Source: Fimousia sp045616445 (GTDB lineage: Bacteria > Bacillota > Clostridia > Lachnospirales > Lachnospiraceae). From it: 64,000 bases of DNA. The position numbers were made by a program, and so were the translations under genes. The notes beneath the pieces are model-generated. The model did no database searches. It was not told where the DNA came from and saw only the letters and a program-made list of their open reading frames with translations. Positions within the stretch are counted from its first letter, which is position 1. Every line of letters starts with the position of its first letter. The stretch is from contig JAZLGR010000004.1 in assembly GCA_045616445.1 (NCBI GenBank), forward strand, positions 94,583 to 158,582. Direction: 5' to 3'. Shown here in pieces: positions 24,842 through 34,015 of the stretch.

Positions 24842-27800
24842 ATGATTGAGAAATTTAGTGTGCGTAAGCCATTTACCGTCATTGTAGCGGTCATTCTCAT
24901 CCTTATTCTGGGCGGTGTTTCTTTCACCAAAATGCAGACAGACCTTCTGCCTAACATGAACCTGCCATATGTCCTGATTATGACAACCTATGGCGGCGCA
25001 TCACCGGAAGAAGTAGAACTACGAGTAACCAGACCGATCGAACAGGCAGTAGCAACGGTTGGTGGTTTAGATGGAATTGCATCCGTTTCCAGAGAAAATG
25101 TATCCATGGTAGCGATGGAGTTTACCGACAACGTCAGCATGGATGCGGTTATGTTAGATACCAGAGAAAAACTGGATTTGATTGAAAATTATATGCCAGA
25201 GGGAGCAGGAACACCAACGCTGTTAAAGCTTTCCATGGACATGATGCCAGTTTTGGTTACAGCAGTTTCCCATGATGATATGGGTGCGACAGACCTGTCA
25301 GAATATGTGGAGAACACTCTTCAGCCATCCGTTGAATCGGTGGAAGGTGTTGCTTCTGTTAATACAACCGGTCTGGTAGAAGAAAGCATCAATGTTATCA
25401 TCAGTGATAAAAAGATTGAAAAAGTCAACAAAAAGATTAAGAATGCCTTAAACGGCAAGTTTGACGAAGCAGAAGGCAAGCTTTCCAAAGCAGAAAGCAA
25501 GTTAAACTCTGCGAAGAAGACATTGGATTCCCAGAGAAAGAAAGCCAATGATCAGATTGCCAAAGCAAAGGGCGCATTAAATAATGCGCAGCTTTCCGTT
25601 ACAGAGAAGGAAATTCAGATTACCAGTGCCAAGATGACCCTCCAGTCCAAGATTACAGAGGCTGAGATGACCTTAAAACAGTTAGAGGGTGCAGTGGCAC
25701 AGTTAAAAGAACAGCTTGCTCAGGCCCAGGAAGGCTTAAGTACATTAGAGGCAATGGGCATGGGCGAAACAGAAGATGCCCAGAAGCTTCGTGAAGGAAT
25801 CAAGACACTTCAGGGAACCATCGCTGGTTATGAAGCGCAGATTACCACATTAAAAGAAACCATCAAGACCTTGAATGGTCAGGTAAAACAGATGGATAGT
25901 GCATTAAAGCAGATCAACAAAGGCCAGACAACCATCAACAGTCAGCTCGAAATGATCGATGCCCAGTCTGCCAATGCAACTGGCGCAATGACAAGTGCAG
26001 AAATCCAGATTACCAATGGTGCCGATAAGGTTACAATGGGGAAAGAACAGTTAGAGGCACAGAAGGAAGCAGCGCTCAATGCTGCAGATGTGTCCAAAAC
26101 TCTTACCGTTGATACCATCAAAGCACTGTTACAGGCACAGAACTTTGAAATGCCTGCAGGTTATGTAACAGAAAAGGGAATCGATTACCTCGTTCGTGTC
26201 GGTGACCAGGTTACAAGCCAGGAGGAATTAGAAGATTTAGTACTCATTGACATGGGTATTGATGGACTGAAACCAATCTGCTTAAAAGACGTTGCAGATG
26301 TGGCTGTTATCAGCACAGAGGGCGATACCTTCTGTAAGGTAAATGGCAATGACGGTATTTTAATGTCCATCCAGAAGCAGTCTACTTATTCTGCCTCTGA
26401 AGTTTCCCATAGAATTACTGATAAATTAGATCAGATCAAAGCAGATAACAAAGGCTTTAGTTACACTAACCTGATGGATCAGGGTGTATACATTGACTTG
26501 ATCGTTGACTCTGTATTAGAAAATCTGATCTTAGGCGCAATTTTTGCGATCATCGTATTATTCCTGTTCTTAAAGGATCTTCGCCCAACATTGGTTGTTG
26601 CGTTATCCATTCCGATTTCAGTCGTATTTGCAATCGTACTGATGTATTTTACAGGAATTACGTTAAATATTATCTCCCTGTCCGGTCTTGCACTGGGGGT
26701 AGGTATGCTGGTAGATAACTCCATCGTAGTAATCGAAAACATCTACCGATTAAGACAGGAAGGTATGGGCGTAGAAGAAGCTGCAGTAGAAGGTGCCCAC
26801 GGCGTTGCAGGTGCGATCACAGCTTCCACATTAACAACCGTATCCGTATTCCTTCCAATTATCTTCACAACTGGTCTGACCAGAGAAATCTTTACAGATA
26901 TGGCATTAACCATCGGCTTCTCCTTAGTAGCCAGCTTAGTAGTTGCCATTACTGTTGTACCAATGATGGGTGCAGGTCTTCTTGGCAATGTAAGCCAGAA
27001 GGAAAACCGTCTCATCAACCGAATCAGAGATTTCTATGTGGGCATTATGGATAAGGTGCTTGCGCTTCGAATCATCACAGTTGTGCTTGCACTGGTATTA
27101 TTCGTCGGCAGTATCGGCGCGATTGCAGCCAAGGGTGTATCCTTATTCCCTACAATGGAAAGTCCACAGATGACCATGTCCCTGACTATGCCGGAAGGCG
27201 CAACTCAGGAAGAATTAGCAGATATGGCCAATGCAGTCATCGCCAAAGTATTAGAGGTGAAGGATGTTGAAACAGTCGGAACCATGCAGGCAGGTGCCAG
27301 CGGAATGAGCATGTTAACAGGCGGTGGCTCCGGTAAGTCAGCAACCATGTATCTTCTCTTAAAAGAAGACAAGAAGATGACCAATGAAGAAATCAAAGCA
27401 TCCATCGAGAAGAAGACAGCCAAGTATGACTGTGAAATCTCAGTAAATACAAGTACCATGGATATGAGCTCCATGAGTGGTTCCGGGGTATCCATCGGCG
27501 TAAAAGGTAATGATATTAAGAAGCTTCGTAAGCTTGCTGATCAGGTTGCCAAGGTCGTGGAAGAAACCAAGGGAACAGAGAATGTATCCAATGGTCAGGA
27601 ACAGACTACATCTGAAGTTCACATCGTTGTTGACAAGTTAGCAGCAATCCGTAAGGGTCTCACAACTGCTCAGGTATATCAGGCAGTTGCAGCAGAATTA
27701 AAGGATGGCACAAGCGCAACAACTGTGGAACACAATGATACAACATTAGATGTTATTGTCGATCAGAAGAAGAGTATCACATCCCGCAAGAAGTTAAATA

Positions 27801-28591
27801 ACTTAGAACTGACAGGAAGTGTTGGCGGCGAAGAAAAGACAGTAAAACTCAAAGACATTGCAGAAATTACCAGCACAGACAGTTTATCCAGTATTCGTCG
27901 TCGTAACCAGACACGTTACTTAGAGGTTACTGCAGATGTTAAGACAGGATATAATGCAACCAAGTTAAGCAATCAGATTTCCAAGAAACTGAAGAAGATT
28001 GATCTGCCAAAGGGCTACAGCATTGATTCTGGCGGTGAAGCAGAATCCATCCGCGAGATGATGAAACAGATTGGACTTATGCTTCTGCTTGCGATCATCT
28101 TCATGTATCTGATCATGGTGGCACAGTTCCAGTCATTAAAATCACCATTTATTATCTTATTTACCATTCCACTTGCCTTTACTGGTGGTATCTTCGGACT
28201 CCTCATTGCAGGCAAGGACTTAAGTGTTATTGCGATGATCGGTTTCGTTATGTTATCCGGTATCATCGTAAACAATGGTATCGTATTAGTAGATACCATC
28301 AATCAGCTCCGTGAACAGGGCTATGAGAAGAATGAAGCCATCGTTACAGCAGGAGGTATGCGACTTCGTCCAATCTTCATGACAGCCATGACAACCATCT
28401 TAGGTCTGTCCATGATGGCAGTTGGATTCGGTCAGGGTGCAGAGATGTCCCAGCCAATGGCGGTTGTAACCATCGGCGGTCTGATCTACGGAACGATCTT
28501 AACACTGGTTGTTGTACCGGCAATCTACTCTCTCATGATGGGAGATGGCAAAAAGAAACGTCGTTTTAGCTTCCGTAGAAAACGTTCATAG
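24842..28591 (+). CDS. RND-family efflux permease with large coiled-coil insertion
   Basis: Inner-membrane proton-driven exporter of the AcrB/HAE family, 1249 residues against ~1040 usual. The N-terminal span, the GLALGVGMLVDNSIVV motif of TM4 with its conserved Asp, and the second-half GFVMLSGIIVNNGIVLVD repeat are clear. The surplus is a strongly heptad-like, Lys/Glu/Gln/Ala-rich segment at about residues 188-420 inserted in the first periplasmic-type (extracellular here) porter domain. No adaptor (MFP) or TolC-like gene is nearby. A single-gene unit closed by a terminator. Substrate unknown. Confidence 0.9.
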   Translation: MIEKFSVRKPFTVIVAVILILILGGVSFTKMQTDLLPNMNLPYVLIMTTYGGASPEEVELRVTRPIEQAVATVGGLDGIASVSRENVSMVAMEFTDNVSMDAVMLDTREKLDLIENYMPEGAGTPTLLKLSMDMMPVLVTAVSHDDMGATDLSEYVENTLQPSVESVEGVASVNTTGLVEESINVIISDKKIEKVNKKIKNALNGKFDEAEGKLSKAESKLNSAKKTLDSQRKKANDQIAKAKGALNNAQLSVTEKEIQITSAKMTLQSKITEAEMTLKQLEGAVAQLKEQLAQAQEGLSTLEAMGMGETEDAQKLREGIKTLQGTIAGYEAQITTLKETIKTLNGQVKQMDSALKQINKGQTTINSQLEMIDAQSANATGAMTSAEIQITNGADKVTMGKEQLEAQKEAALNAADVSKTLTVDTIKALLQAQNFEMPAGYVTEKGIDYLVRVGDQVTSQEELEDLVLIDMGIDGLKPICLKDVADVAVISTEGDTFCKVNGNDGILMSIQKQSTYSASEVSHRITDKLDQIKADNKGFSYTNLMDQGVYIDLIVDSVLENLILGAIFAIIVLFLFLKDLRPTLVVALSIPISVVFAIVLMYFTGITLNIISLSGLALGVGMLVDNSIVVIENIYRLRQEGMGVEEAAVEGAHGVAGAITASTLTTVSVFLPIIFTTGLTREIFTDMALTIGFSLVASLVVAITVVPMMGAGLLGNVSQKENRLINRIRDFYVGIMDKVLALRIITVVLALVLFVGSIGAIAAKGVSLFPTMESPQMTMSLTMPEGATQEELADMANAVIAKVLEVKDVETVGTMQAGASGMSMLTGGGSGKSATMYLLLKEDKKMTNEEIKASIEKKTAKYDCEISVNTSTMDMSSMSGSGVSIGVKGNDIKKLRKLADQVAKVVEETKGTENVSNGQEQTTSEVHIVVDKLAAIRKGLTTAQVYQAVAAELKDGTSATTVEHNDTTLDVIVDQKKSITSRKKLNNLELTGSVGGEEKTVKLKDIAEITSTDSLSSIRRRNQTRYLEVTADVKTGYNATKLSNQISKKLKKIDLPKGYSIDSGGEAESIREMMKQIGLMLLLAIIFMYLIMVAQFQSLKSPFIILFTIPLAFTGGIFGLLIAGKDLSVIAMIGFVMLSGIIVNNGIVLVDTINQLREQGYEKNEAIVTAGGMRLRPIFMTAMTTILGLSMMAVGFGQGAEMSQPMAVVTIGGLIYGTILTLVVVPAIYSLMMGDGKKKRRFSFRRKRS

Positions 28592-28626
28592 AATCAGTTT
28601 TTTCATAACAGAATATCATGAAGAAT

Positions 28627-28663
28627 AAGGTGTCATGGCAGTGCTGCCATGGCACCTTTTATT
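28627..28663 (+). terminator. Terminator after the RND gene
   Basis: AAGGTGTCATGGCAG and CTGCCATGGCACCTT pair over 15 bp (one wobble) with a 2-base gap (TG) between the arms, then TTTATT. Confidence 0.9.
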
Positions 28664-28690
28664 GCATTTTGAGGGCAAATCACGTATAAT
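28662..28690 (+). promoter_or_regulatory. Promoter of the rluF-ligA-metA group
   Basis: TTGCAT, 17-bp spacer, TATAAT, directly behind the RND terminator and 45 bp before the pseudouridine synthase ATG. Confidence 0.75.
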
Positions 28691-28734
28691 GAAAATAGCG
28701 CCATTATGGTAATTTTTAGTTCGGGGTAGAGCGT

Positions 28735-29466
28735 ATGAAGAAAAAATTTATGTTCGAAACAATTCGATTGAATAAATATATGAGTGATGCCGGCATTTGT
28801 TCCCGCAGACAGGCGGACAAGTATATAGCAGACGGACTTGTAACAGTGGATGGAGAAGTGGCTGTTCCGGGCACCAAAGTGACAAAGGACCAGGAGGTTT
28901 GTTTTAATGGGGAGAAGATCTCCCTGGTGGAAGAATTAGAACTCATTGCATTTAACAAGCCTAGGGGAATTGTGTGTACAGCATCCAAAAAAGAGAAGGA
29001 TAATATCATTGATTTTATCGATTATCATACCAAGATTTATCCGATCGGAAGATTAGATAAGGATTCGGAAGGTTTGATTCTTCTGACCAATGATGGAGAG
29101 ATTTCCAACCGTATCCAGAAAGCCCGCTATTATCATGAGAAGGAATATATCGTAACCGTTGACAAACCGGTTACCATTGAATTTTTATATGGCATGCGCA
29201 ACGGCGTGCCGATTTTAGATACTGTCACCAGAAAATGTAAGGTGAAGAAGTTAAGCAACAACCAGTTTTCCATTATCCTAACCCAGGGATTAAACCGTCA
29301 GATTCGCCGAATGTGTGAATATTTCGGATATCGCGTACTGAATCTTACCCGCGTCCGTATTATGGATATTGAGCTTGGAAAACTGAAAACCGGAACCTAT
29401 CGCAAGCTTTCAAAAGCAGAAGTGAATCGCCTGAAGAAGGAGCTTTTTCATGAATCAGAAGAATAA
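28735..29466 (+). CDS. 23S rRNA pseudouridine synthase, RluF/RluB type
   Basis: Isomerises a uridine in 23S rRNA. The 243-residue protein has an N-terminal S4 RNA-binding domain (RLNKYMSDAGICSRRQAD) and the RsuA-family catalytic motif GRLDKDSEGL with the nucleophilic Asp near residue 106. QGLNRQIRRM near residue 185 is the second family motif. It looks closer to RluF than RluB, but the target base cannot be fixed. Its end overlaps ligA by 17 bp. Confidence 0.85.
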   Translation: MKKKFMFETIRLNKYMSDAGICSRRQADKYIADGLVTVDGEVAVPGTKVTKDQEVCFNGEKISLVEELELIAFNKPRGIVCTASKKEKDNIIDFIDYHTKIYPIGRLDKDSEGLILLTNDGEISNRIQKARYYHEKEYIVTVDKPVTIEFLYGMRNGVPILDTVTRKCKVKKLSNNQFSIILTQGLNRQIRRMCEYFGYRVLNLTRVRIMDIELGKLKTGTYRKLSKAEVNRLKKELFHESEE

Positions 29467-31405
29467 TAGAATGAAGGAACTCATCGAGATCCTGAATGAG
29501 GCATCAAAGGCTTATTATCAGGAGAACAGGGAGATCATGAGCAACTATGAATATGATGCCCTCTACGATGAGCTGACTGCCTTAGAGCAGGAAACAGGCA
29601 CCGTATATGCCAACAGCCCAACGATTCATGTGGGCTATGAATTATTGACAGAACTTGCCAAGGAGACCCATGCATCTCCGATGCTTTCCCTGGACAAGAC
29701 GAAGGATGTGGCAGCCCTTGCCTCCTGGATTGGAGATCAGGAAGCCATCCTTTCCTGGAAGTTAGATGGACTGACCATTGTACTCACCTATGAGGACGGC
29801 ATGCTTGCCAAAGCTGTCACCCGCGGTAATGGAAGAGTGGGTGAGGTGGTGACCAACAATGCAAAGACATTTTGCAATCTTCCGGCTAAAATCGATTTTA
29901 AAGGCAGACTGATCCTTCGTGGAGAAGCCATCATAAGATATAGTGATTTTGAAGAGATCAACGCAAGTATCGTGGATGTGGATGCCAAATATAAAAACCC
30001 AAGAAACTTATGCAGTGGCTCTGTGCGGCAGCTCAATAACGAAGTGACTGCCAGAAGAAAGGTGTATTTTTATGCGTTTAATCTGGTGAGCGCAGAGGGA
30101 ATAGAGCTTCCTGCAAGCGTGGAAGCAAGATTTGACTGGCTAACCAATCAGGGATTTACTGTTGTGGAACACCAGCGTGTGACCCGTGACAGTGTAAAAG
30201 AGGCTGTGAAGGGATTTGCAGACCGCATCAAGGACATGGACGAGCCATCAGACGGCTTGGTGATCATCTATGATGATCTGGTATACGGCGAAAGCCTTGG
30301 AACCACCGCCAAATTCCCACGGAATGCCCTGGCATTTAAATGGGCAGATGAGACAGCACTGACCAATCTCTTATATATTGAGTGGAGTCCGTCAAGAACA
30401 GGTCTCATCAATCCGGTTGCAGTCTTTGAACCGGTTGATTTAGAGGGAACCACCGTAAGCCGTGCCAGCCTTCACAATGTGAGCATTGTAGAAGAATTAG
30501 CGCTCGGTGAGGGCGATGAGATCTCCGTATATAAAGCCAATATGATCATTCCTCAGGTGGCAGAGAACATGACAAGAAGCGGAGGAATCCACATTCCTGA
30601 GCATTGTCCTGCCTGTGGCGGCATGACCAAAGTGAAGGAAGAGAATGGTGTCCGTGCCCTTTACTGTACCAATGAGCTGTGCAGTGCCAAGAAATTAAAG
30701 CTGTTTGGTCATTTTGTATCCCGTGATGCCATGAATATCGATGGCTTATCGGAAGCAACGCTTGCCAAGATGATCGACCAGGAGTTTATCAGTGAACTTT
30801 ATGATCTTTATGATCTTGAAAAATATAAAGAAGAAATTGTTGCCATGGAAGGTTTTGGGAAGCGATCCTATGAGAAACTGATTGCCTCCATCGAAAAGTC
30901 CAGAGAAGTACTGCTTCCAAACTTTATTTACGCCCTTGGAATCAGCAATGTTGGCCTTTCCAATGCCAGATTGATCGTGAAGCATTTTCACAGTGAGTTT
31001 GCCAAGATCAAAGAAGCAGAAGCAGATGCATTTGTCGAGATTGAAGGCATCGGACCGGTCATCGCCCAGTCCATGGTGGATTATTTCGCCAATGAACACA
31101 ATCAGAAGCTGTTAGAAGCGTTAGAAGCAATCCTCACCTTAAAACCGGTGGAGGAATCTGAAAGTGAACAGACGTTAGAAGGTAAGGTGTTTGTTGTAAC
31201 CGGCTCCGTACACATTTTCAAGAACCGTAAGGAGGTCCAGAAGAAGGTGGAAGAGCTTGGTGGCAAGGTAACCGGCTCCGTCACAGGAAAGACCAGTTAT
31301 CTCATCAACAATGACATTACCAGCAATTCATCAAAGAATAAAAAAGCAAAACAATTAGGGGTACCGATCATTACAGAAGAAGAATTCGTTGCAATGATTC
31401 AGTAA
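29450..31405 (+). CDS. ligA: NAD-dependent DNA ligase
   Basis: Seals nicks during replication and repair. It is 651 residues long, slightly short of the usual ~670. The adenylation Lys104 lies in WKLDG, followed by the OB fold, a four-Cys zinc finger (CPACG ... CTNELC), helix-hairpin-helix repeats (ISNVGLSNAR, IEGIGPVIAQS) and a C-terminal BRCT domain. The ribosome site AAGGAG lies inside the preceding gene, which it overlaps. Confidence 0.95.
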   Translation: MNQKNNRMKELIEILNEASKAYYQENREIMSNYEYDALYDELTALEQETGTVYANSPTIHVGYELLTELAKETHASPMLSLDKTKDVAALASWIGDQEAILSWKLDGLTIVLTYEDGMLAKAVTRGNGRVGEVVTNNAKTFCNLPAKIDFKGRLILRGEAIIRYSDFEEINASIVDVDAKYKNPRNLCSGSVRQLNNEVTARRKVYFYAFNLVSAEGIELPASVEARFDWLTNQGFTVVEHQRVTRDSVKEAVKGFADRIKDMDEPSDGLVIIYDDLVYGESLGTTAKFPRNALAFKWADETALTNLLYIEWSPSRTGLINPVAVFEPVDLEGTTVSRASLHNVSIVEELALGEGDEISVYKANMIIPQVAENMTRSGGIHIPEHCPACGGMTKVKEENGVRALYCTNELCSAKKLKLFGHFVSRDAMNIDGLSEATLAKMIDQEFISELYDLYDLEKYKEEIVAMEGFGKRSYEKLIASIEKSREVLLPNFIYALGISNVGLSNARLIVKHFHSEFAKIKEAEADAFVEIEGIGPVIAQSMVDYFANEHNQKLLEALEAILTLKPVEESESEQTLEGKVFVVTGSVHIFKNRKEVQKKVEELGGKVTGSVTGKTSYLINNDITSNSSKNKKAKQLGVPIITEEEFVAMIQ

Positions 31406-31418
31406 GAGGAGAGAGAAT

Positions 31419-32357
31419 ATGCCAATTTGTATCGATAAGGATTTACCCGCAAAAGAAATATTAGAAAAAGAGAATGTATTCTGTATGGATTATGAAAGAG
31501 CCCATACCCAGCAGATTCGTCCGCTTGAGATTGTCATCTTAAATCTGATGCCAACCAAGCAGGACACAGAGCTTCATCTGCTTCGAAGCCTTTCTAATAC
31601 ACCATTACAGATCAATATCACATTTTTACAGACAGAGAGCTATCGACCAACTCACGTGGCAGAATCCCACATGGAAAAATTCTATATGTTCTTTTCCCAG
31701 ATCAAGCACAAACGTTTTGACGGCATGATTATCACTGGAGCACCATTAGAACAGATGGAATTTGAAGAGGTTTCCTACTGGCCGGAGCTTTGTGAGATCA
31801 TGGAATGGACCAAGACCCACGTCACCTCAACTCTTCACATCTGCTGGGGTGCACAGGCTGGCCTTTACTATCATCACGGTGTGCCTAAGATTTATCTGGA
31901 CAAGAAGCTTTCCGGTGTATACAAGCACTATCCATTGCATAAGAAGACACCGCTGATTCGTGGATTTGATGATATTTTCTACGTTCCACATTCCAGATAT
32001 ACTGCAAGCGATGCAAACTTTATCTGGAACAACAACCATCTGATTACGGTGGGGGCTTCCGATGAAGCAGGCCCATACCTGATCATGAACGCAACTGGAA
32101 GTCAGATCTTCGTAACCGGTCATCCGGAGTATGATGTGATGACGTTGGATTATGAATATAGACGAGACATCGGCAAGGGACTTGAGATTGATGTACCACA
32201 GCATTATTACGTGGATGATGATCCTGCGAAGGGTCCGATCAAATCCTGGAGATGTCATGCGAATATGATGTATACAAACTGGTTAAACTACTATGTATAC
32301 CAGATTACACCATATGATTTAGAGGAAGATTTATGTCTGGAAGCATGTATGATTTAA
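31419..32357 (+). CDS. metA: Homoserine O-acetyltransferase (MetA type)
   Basis: Activates homoserine for methionine synthesis. The 312-residue homoserine transferase has the catalytic Cys142 in HICWGAQAG and the His/Glu pair in VTGHPEYD. Acyl choice: in studied MetA enzymes residue 111 decides between acetyl-CoA (Glu) and succinyl-CoA (Gly). Here residue 111 is Glu (GAPLEQ), so acetyl-CoA use is expected. AGAGGAGAG precedes the ATG, 13 bp after ligA. No S-box (SAM) leader fits in that gap. Confidence 0.9.
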   Translation: MPICIDKDLPAKEILEKENVFCMDYERAHTQQIRPLEIVILNLMPTKQDTELHLLRSLSNTPLQINITFLQTESYRPTHVAESHMEKFYMFFSQIKHKRFDGMIITGAPLEQMEFEEVSYWPELCEIMEWTKTHVTSTLHICWGAQAGLYYHHGVPKIYLDKKLSGVYKHYPLHKKTPLIRGFDDIFYVPHSRYTASDANFIWNNNHLITVGASDEAGPYLIMNATGSQIFVTGHPEYDVMTLDYEYRRDIGKGLEIDVPQHYYVDDDPAKGPIKSWRCHANMMYTNWLNYYVYQITPYDLEEDLCLEACMI

Positions 32358-33154
32358 GCAAAATTAAGCTGATCTGTACAGACTGCGACGATACCATCAT
32401 TCCGGAAGGCAGAAGAGACCTGAATCCGGAGTACTTTGAACTGATTCGTAAGTTTATTGCCAAGGGCGTGAAGGTGATCGTGGCAAGTGGCAGACAGAAA
32501 CCAAGCATCAAGAAAACCTTTATTCCGGTGATGGATGAGCTCATCTATCTTGGTGATAACGGCACTGATATTGCTGCACCGGATTATGTGGATAGTTTAA
32601 AGTTTGTTCCAGAGGATTATCAGGAGCTGATCAAAGACTTAAAGAGCCTGGGGCCGGAATATCACATTATGGTCTGCAAGCCGGATTGTGCCTACATTGA
32701 GTATACTTCCGAAGCCTTCTATCACCGCATGGTGGATTCCTATGGCTACAGTGCAGAGCTGGTTGAGAATGTGGCTGATGTGCCTGGCATCTGCAAGATT
32801 TCCGTATTCCGCTGGGAGGGAATCGAGATGGAAATCGCAGATCGTCTCACAAAGACCTGGGGCGAGCGCTTAGATGCCTGTCTGGCAGGAGAGCTTTTCT
32901 ATGATGTTATGCCAAAGGGATGTAATAAGGGCAAGGGCCTTGAGCTTCTCCAGAAGCATTATGGCATCTTTCCGGAGGAGACGGTAGCATTTGGCAATGC
33001 GCCGAATGACATACCGATGTTATTACAGGCCGGCACAAGCTATGCAGTGTCCAATGCATCTGAGGATCTTAAGGCAGTTGCAACAGAGGTCATTGGCAGC
33101 ATGAGGGAAGATGCAGTATTAAAAAAATTATATGAAATTTATGAGGGATTATAG
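32333..33154 (+). CDS. HAD phosphatase, Cof type
   Basis: 273 residues, overlapping the end of metA by 25 bp; a GAGGAAG site inside metA supports this start. Motif I is CTDCDDTII in place of the usual DxDGT, motif II is ASGRQ, the Lys is near residue 200 (NKGKGLELL), and motif IV is GNAPND where Cof proteins normally have GDxxND. The large cap between motifs II and III is of Cof (C2) type. The two changes near the metal site make activity or substrate hard to predict. Confidence 0.8.
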   Translation: MSGSMYDLSKIKLICTDCDDTIIPEGRRDLNPEYFELIRKFIAKGVKVIVASGRQKPSIKKTFIPVMDELIYLGDNGTDIAAPDYVDSLKFVPEDYQELIKDLKSLGPEYHIMVCKPDCAYIEYTSEAFYHRMVDSYGYSAELVENVADVPGICKISVFRWEGIEMEIADRLTKTWGERLDACLAGELFYDVMPKGCNKGKGLELLQKHYGIFPEETVAFGNAPNDIPMLLQAGTSYAVSNASEDLKAVATEVIGSMREDAVLKKLYEIYEGL

Positions 33155-33191
33155 ATTAGGAACCATAGGGGATTGTTAGGAGGATAAAATA

Positions 33192-33857
33192 TTGTTAAAA
33201 GGTGTAATCTTTGATATGGATGGCGTAATCTCTGATTCTGAACGTTACTATGTGGATGTGAAGAACGATGTTCTGGCTCACTTTGGCATCTACGATGTGC
33301 CATATGAATATCACATGAAATTCGTGGGAACCACCCATGCGTTCCAGTGGAACCAGATGAGTAAGGATTTTCACAAGGAGCATATCAGCGTAGAAGAATA
33401 TCTGGATTATTTTTATCCATATAAAGAAGAGTACTTTGCGAAGAAGGATATTGGAGCCATTCGCGGAGTTGTGGATTTTATCAATGATGTGAAGGCAGCA
33501 GGCTATCCGATTTCTGTTGCATCATCAGGAACCATTGATGAAATCGAAAGAATGTTGAAGAAGCTTGGCCTCTACGAACAATTTGATGCCATTGCTTCCG
33601 GATGGGAATGTAAGGAGAGCAAGCCTGCACCGGATGTGTATCTGCTTGCTGCGAAGAAGATTGGTGTGGAGCCGGAATCCTGCCTTGTAATTGAGGATGC
33701 GCCAAATGGTGCCATCGGCGCAAAGGCTGCTGGCATGTATTGTTTAGGCTTCTGCAATAAGGACTTCCCAATCAATGAGATGAGGGATGCCCACTCTGTA
33801 TTTACGCAGTATGAGGACATCTCAGTAGAACATCTTGAAAATCTGATGAAATCCTAA
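33192..33857 (+). CDS. HAD phosphatase, beta-phosphoglucomutase-like (TTG start)
   Basis: 221 residues with FDMDGVISD, ASSGTIDE, SKPAPDVY and VIEDAPNG as the four HAD motifs and a small helical cap. It resembles the HAD gene at 22477. No ATG fits the N-terminus: the frame opens with TTG at 33192, with TAGGAGGAT about 8 bases upstream, so TTG is the likely start. It lies 37 bp after another HAD gene. Substrate unknown. Confidence 0.82.
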   Translation: MLKGVIFDMDGVISDSERYYVDVKNDVLAHFGIYDVPYEYHMKFVGTTHAFQWNQMSKDFHKEHISVEEYLDYFYPYKEEYFAKKDIGAIRGVVDFINDVKAAGYPISVASSGTIDEIERMLKKLGLYEQFDAIASGWECKESKPAPDVYLLAAKKIGVEPESCLVIEDAPNGAIGAKAAGMYCLGFCNKDFPINEMRDAHSVFTQYEDISVEHLENLMKS

Positions 33858-33884
33858 ACTTTTTATTAAGTCCGTGGATTAAAA

Positions 33885-33913
33885 TTGAATTCATACATAT
33901 TTGATGATATAAT
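33885..33913 (+). promoter_or_regulatory. Promoter of glmM
   Basis: TTGAAT, 17-bp spacer, TATAAT. A long inverted repeat begins within the -10 box and covers the expected start point. Confidence 0.75.
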
Positions 33914-33950
33914 CTATGCAAGTGTACGCATGTGTATACTTGCATAGATT
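33911..33950 (+). promoter_or_regulatory. 17-bp inverted repeat at the glmM start point
   Basis: AATCTATGCAAGTGTAC (33911-33927) and GTATACTTGCATAGATT (33934-33950) are inverted with one mismatch and a 6-base centre. It could be an operator that blocks the polymerase, or a 5'-end hairpin that stabilises the mRNA. It has no T-run, so it is not a terminator. Confidence 0.6.
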
Positions 33951-34015
33951 GATAATTAGACGATTACATGCGAATTGTGCATTTACATATAGATTGAAGA
34001 ATGGAGAATAGAATA

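Noticed and set aside
31406..31418. SAM (S-box) riboswitch before metA
   Set aside because: Only 13 bases separate ligA and metA; no leader fits.
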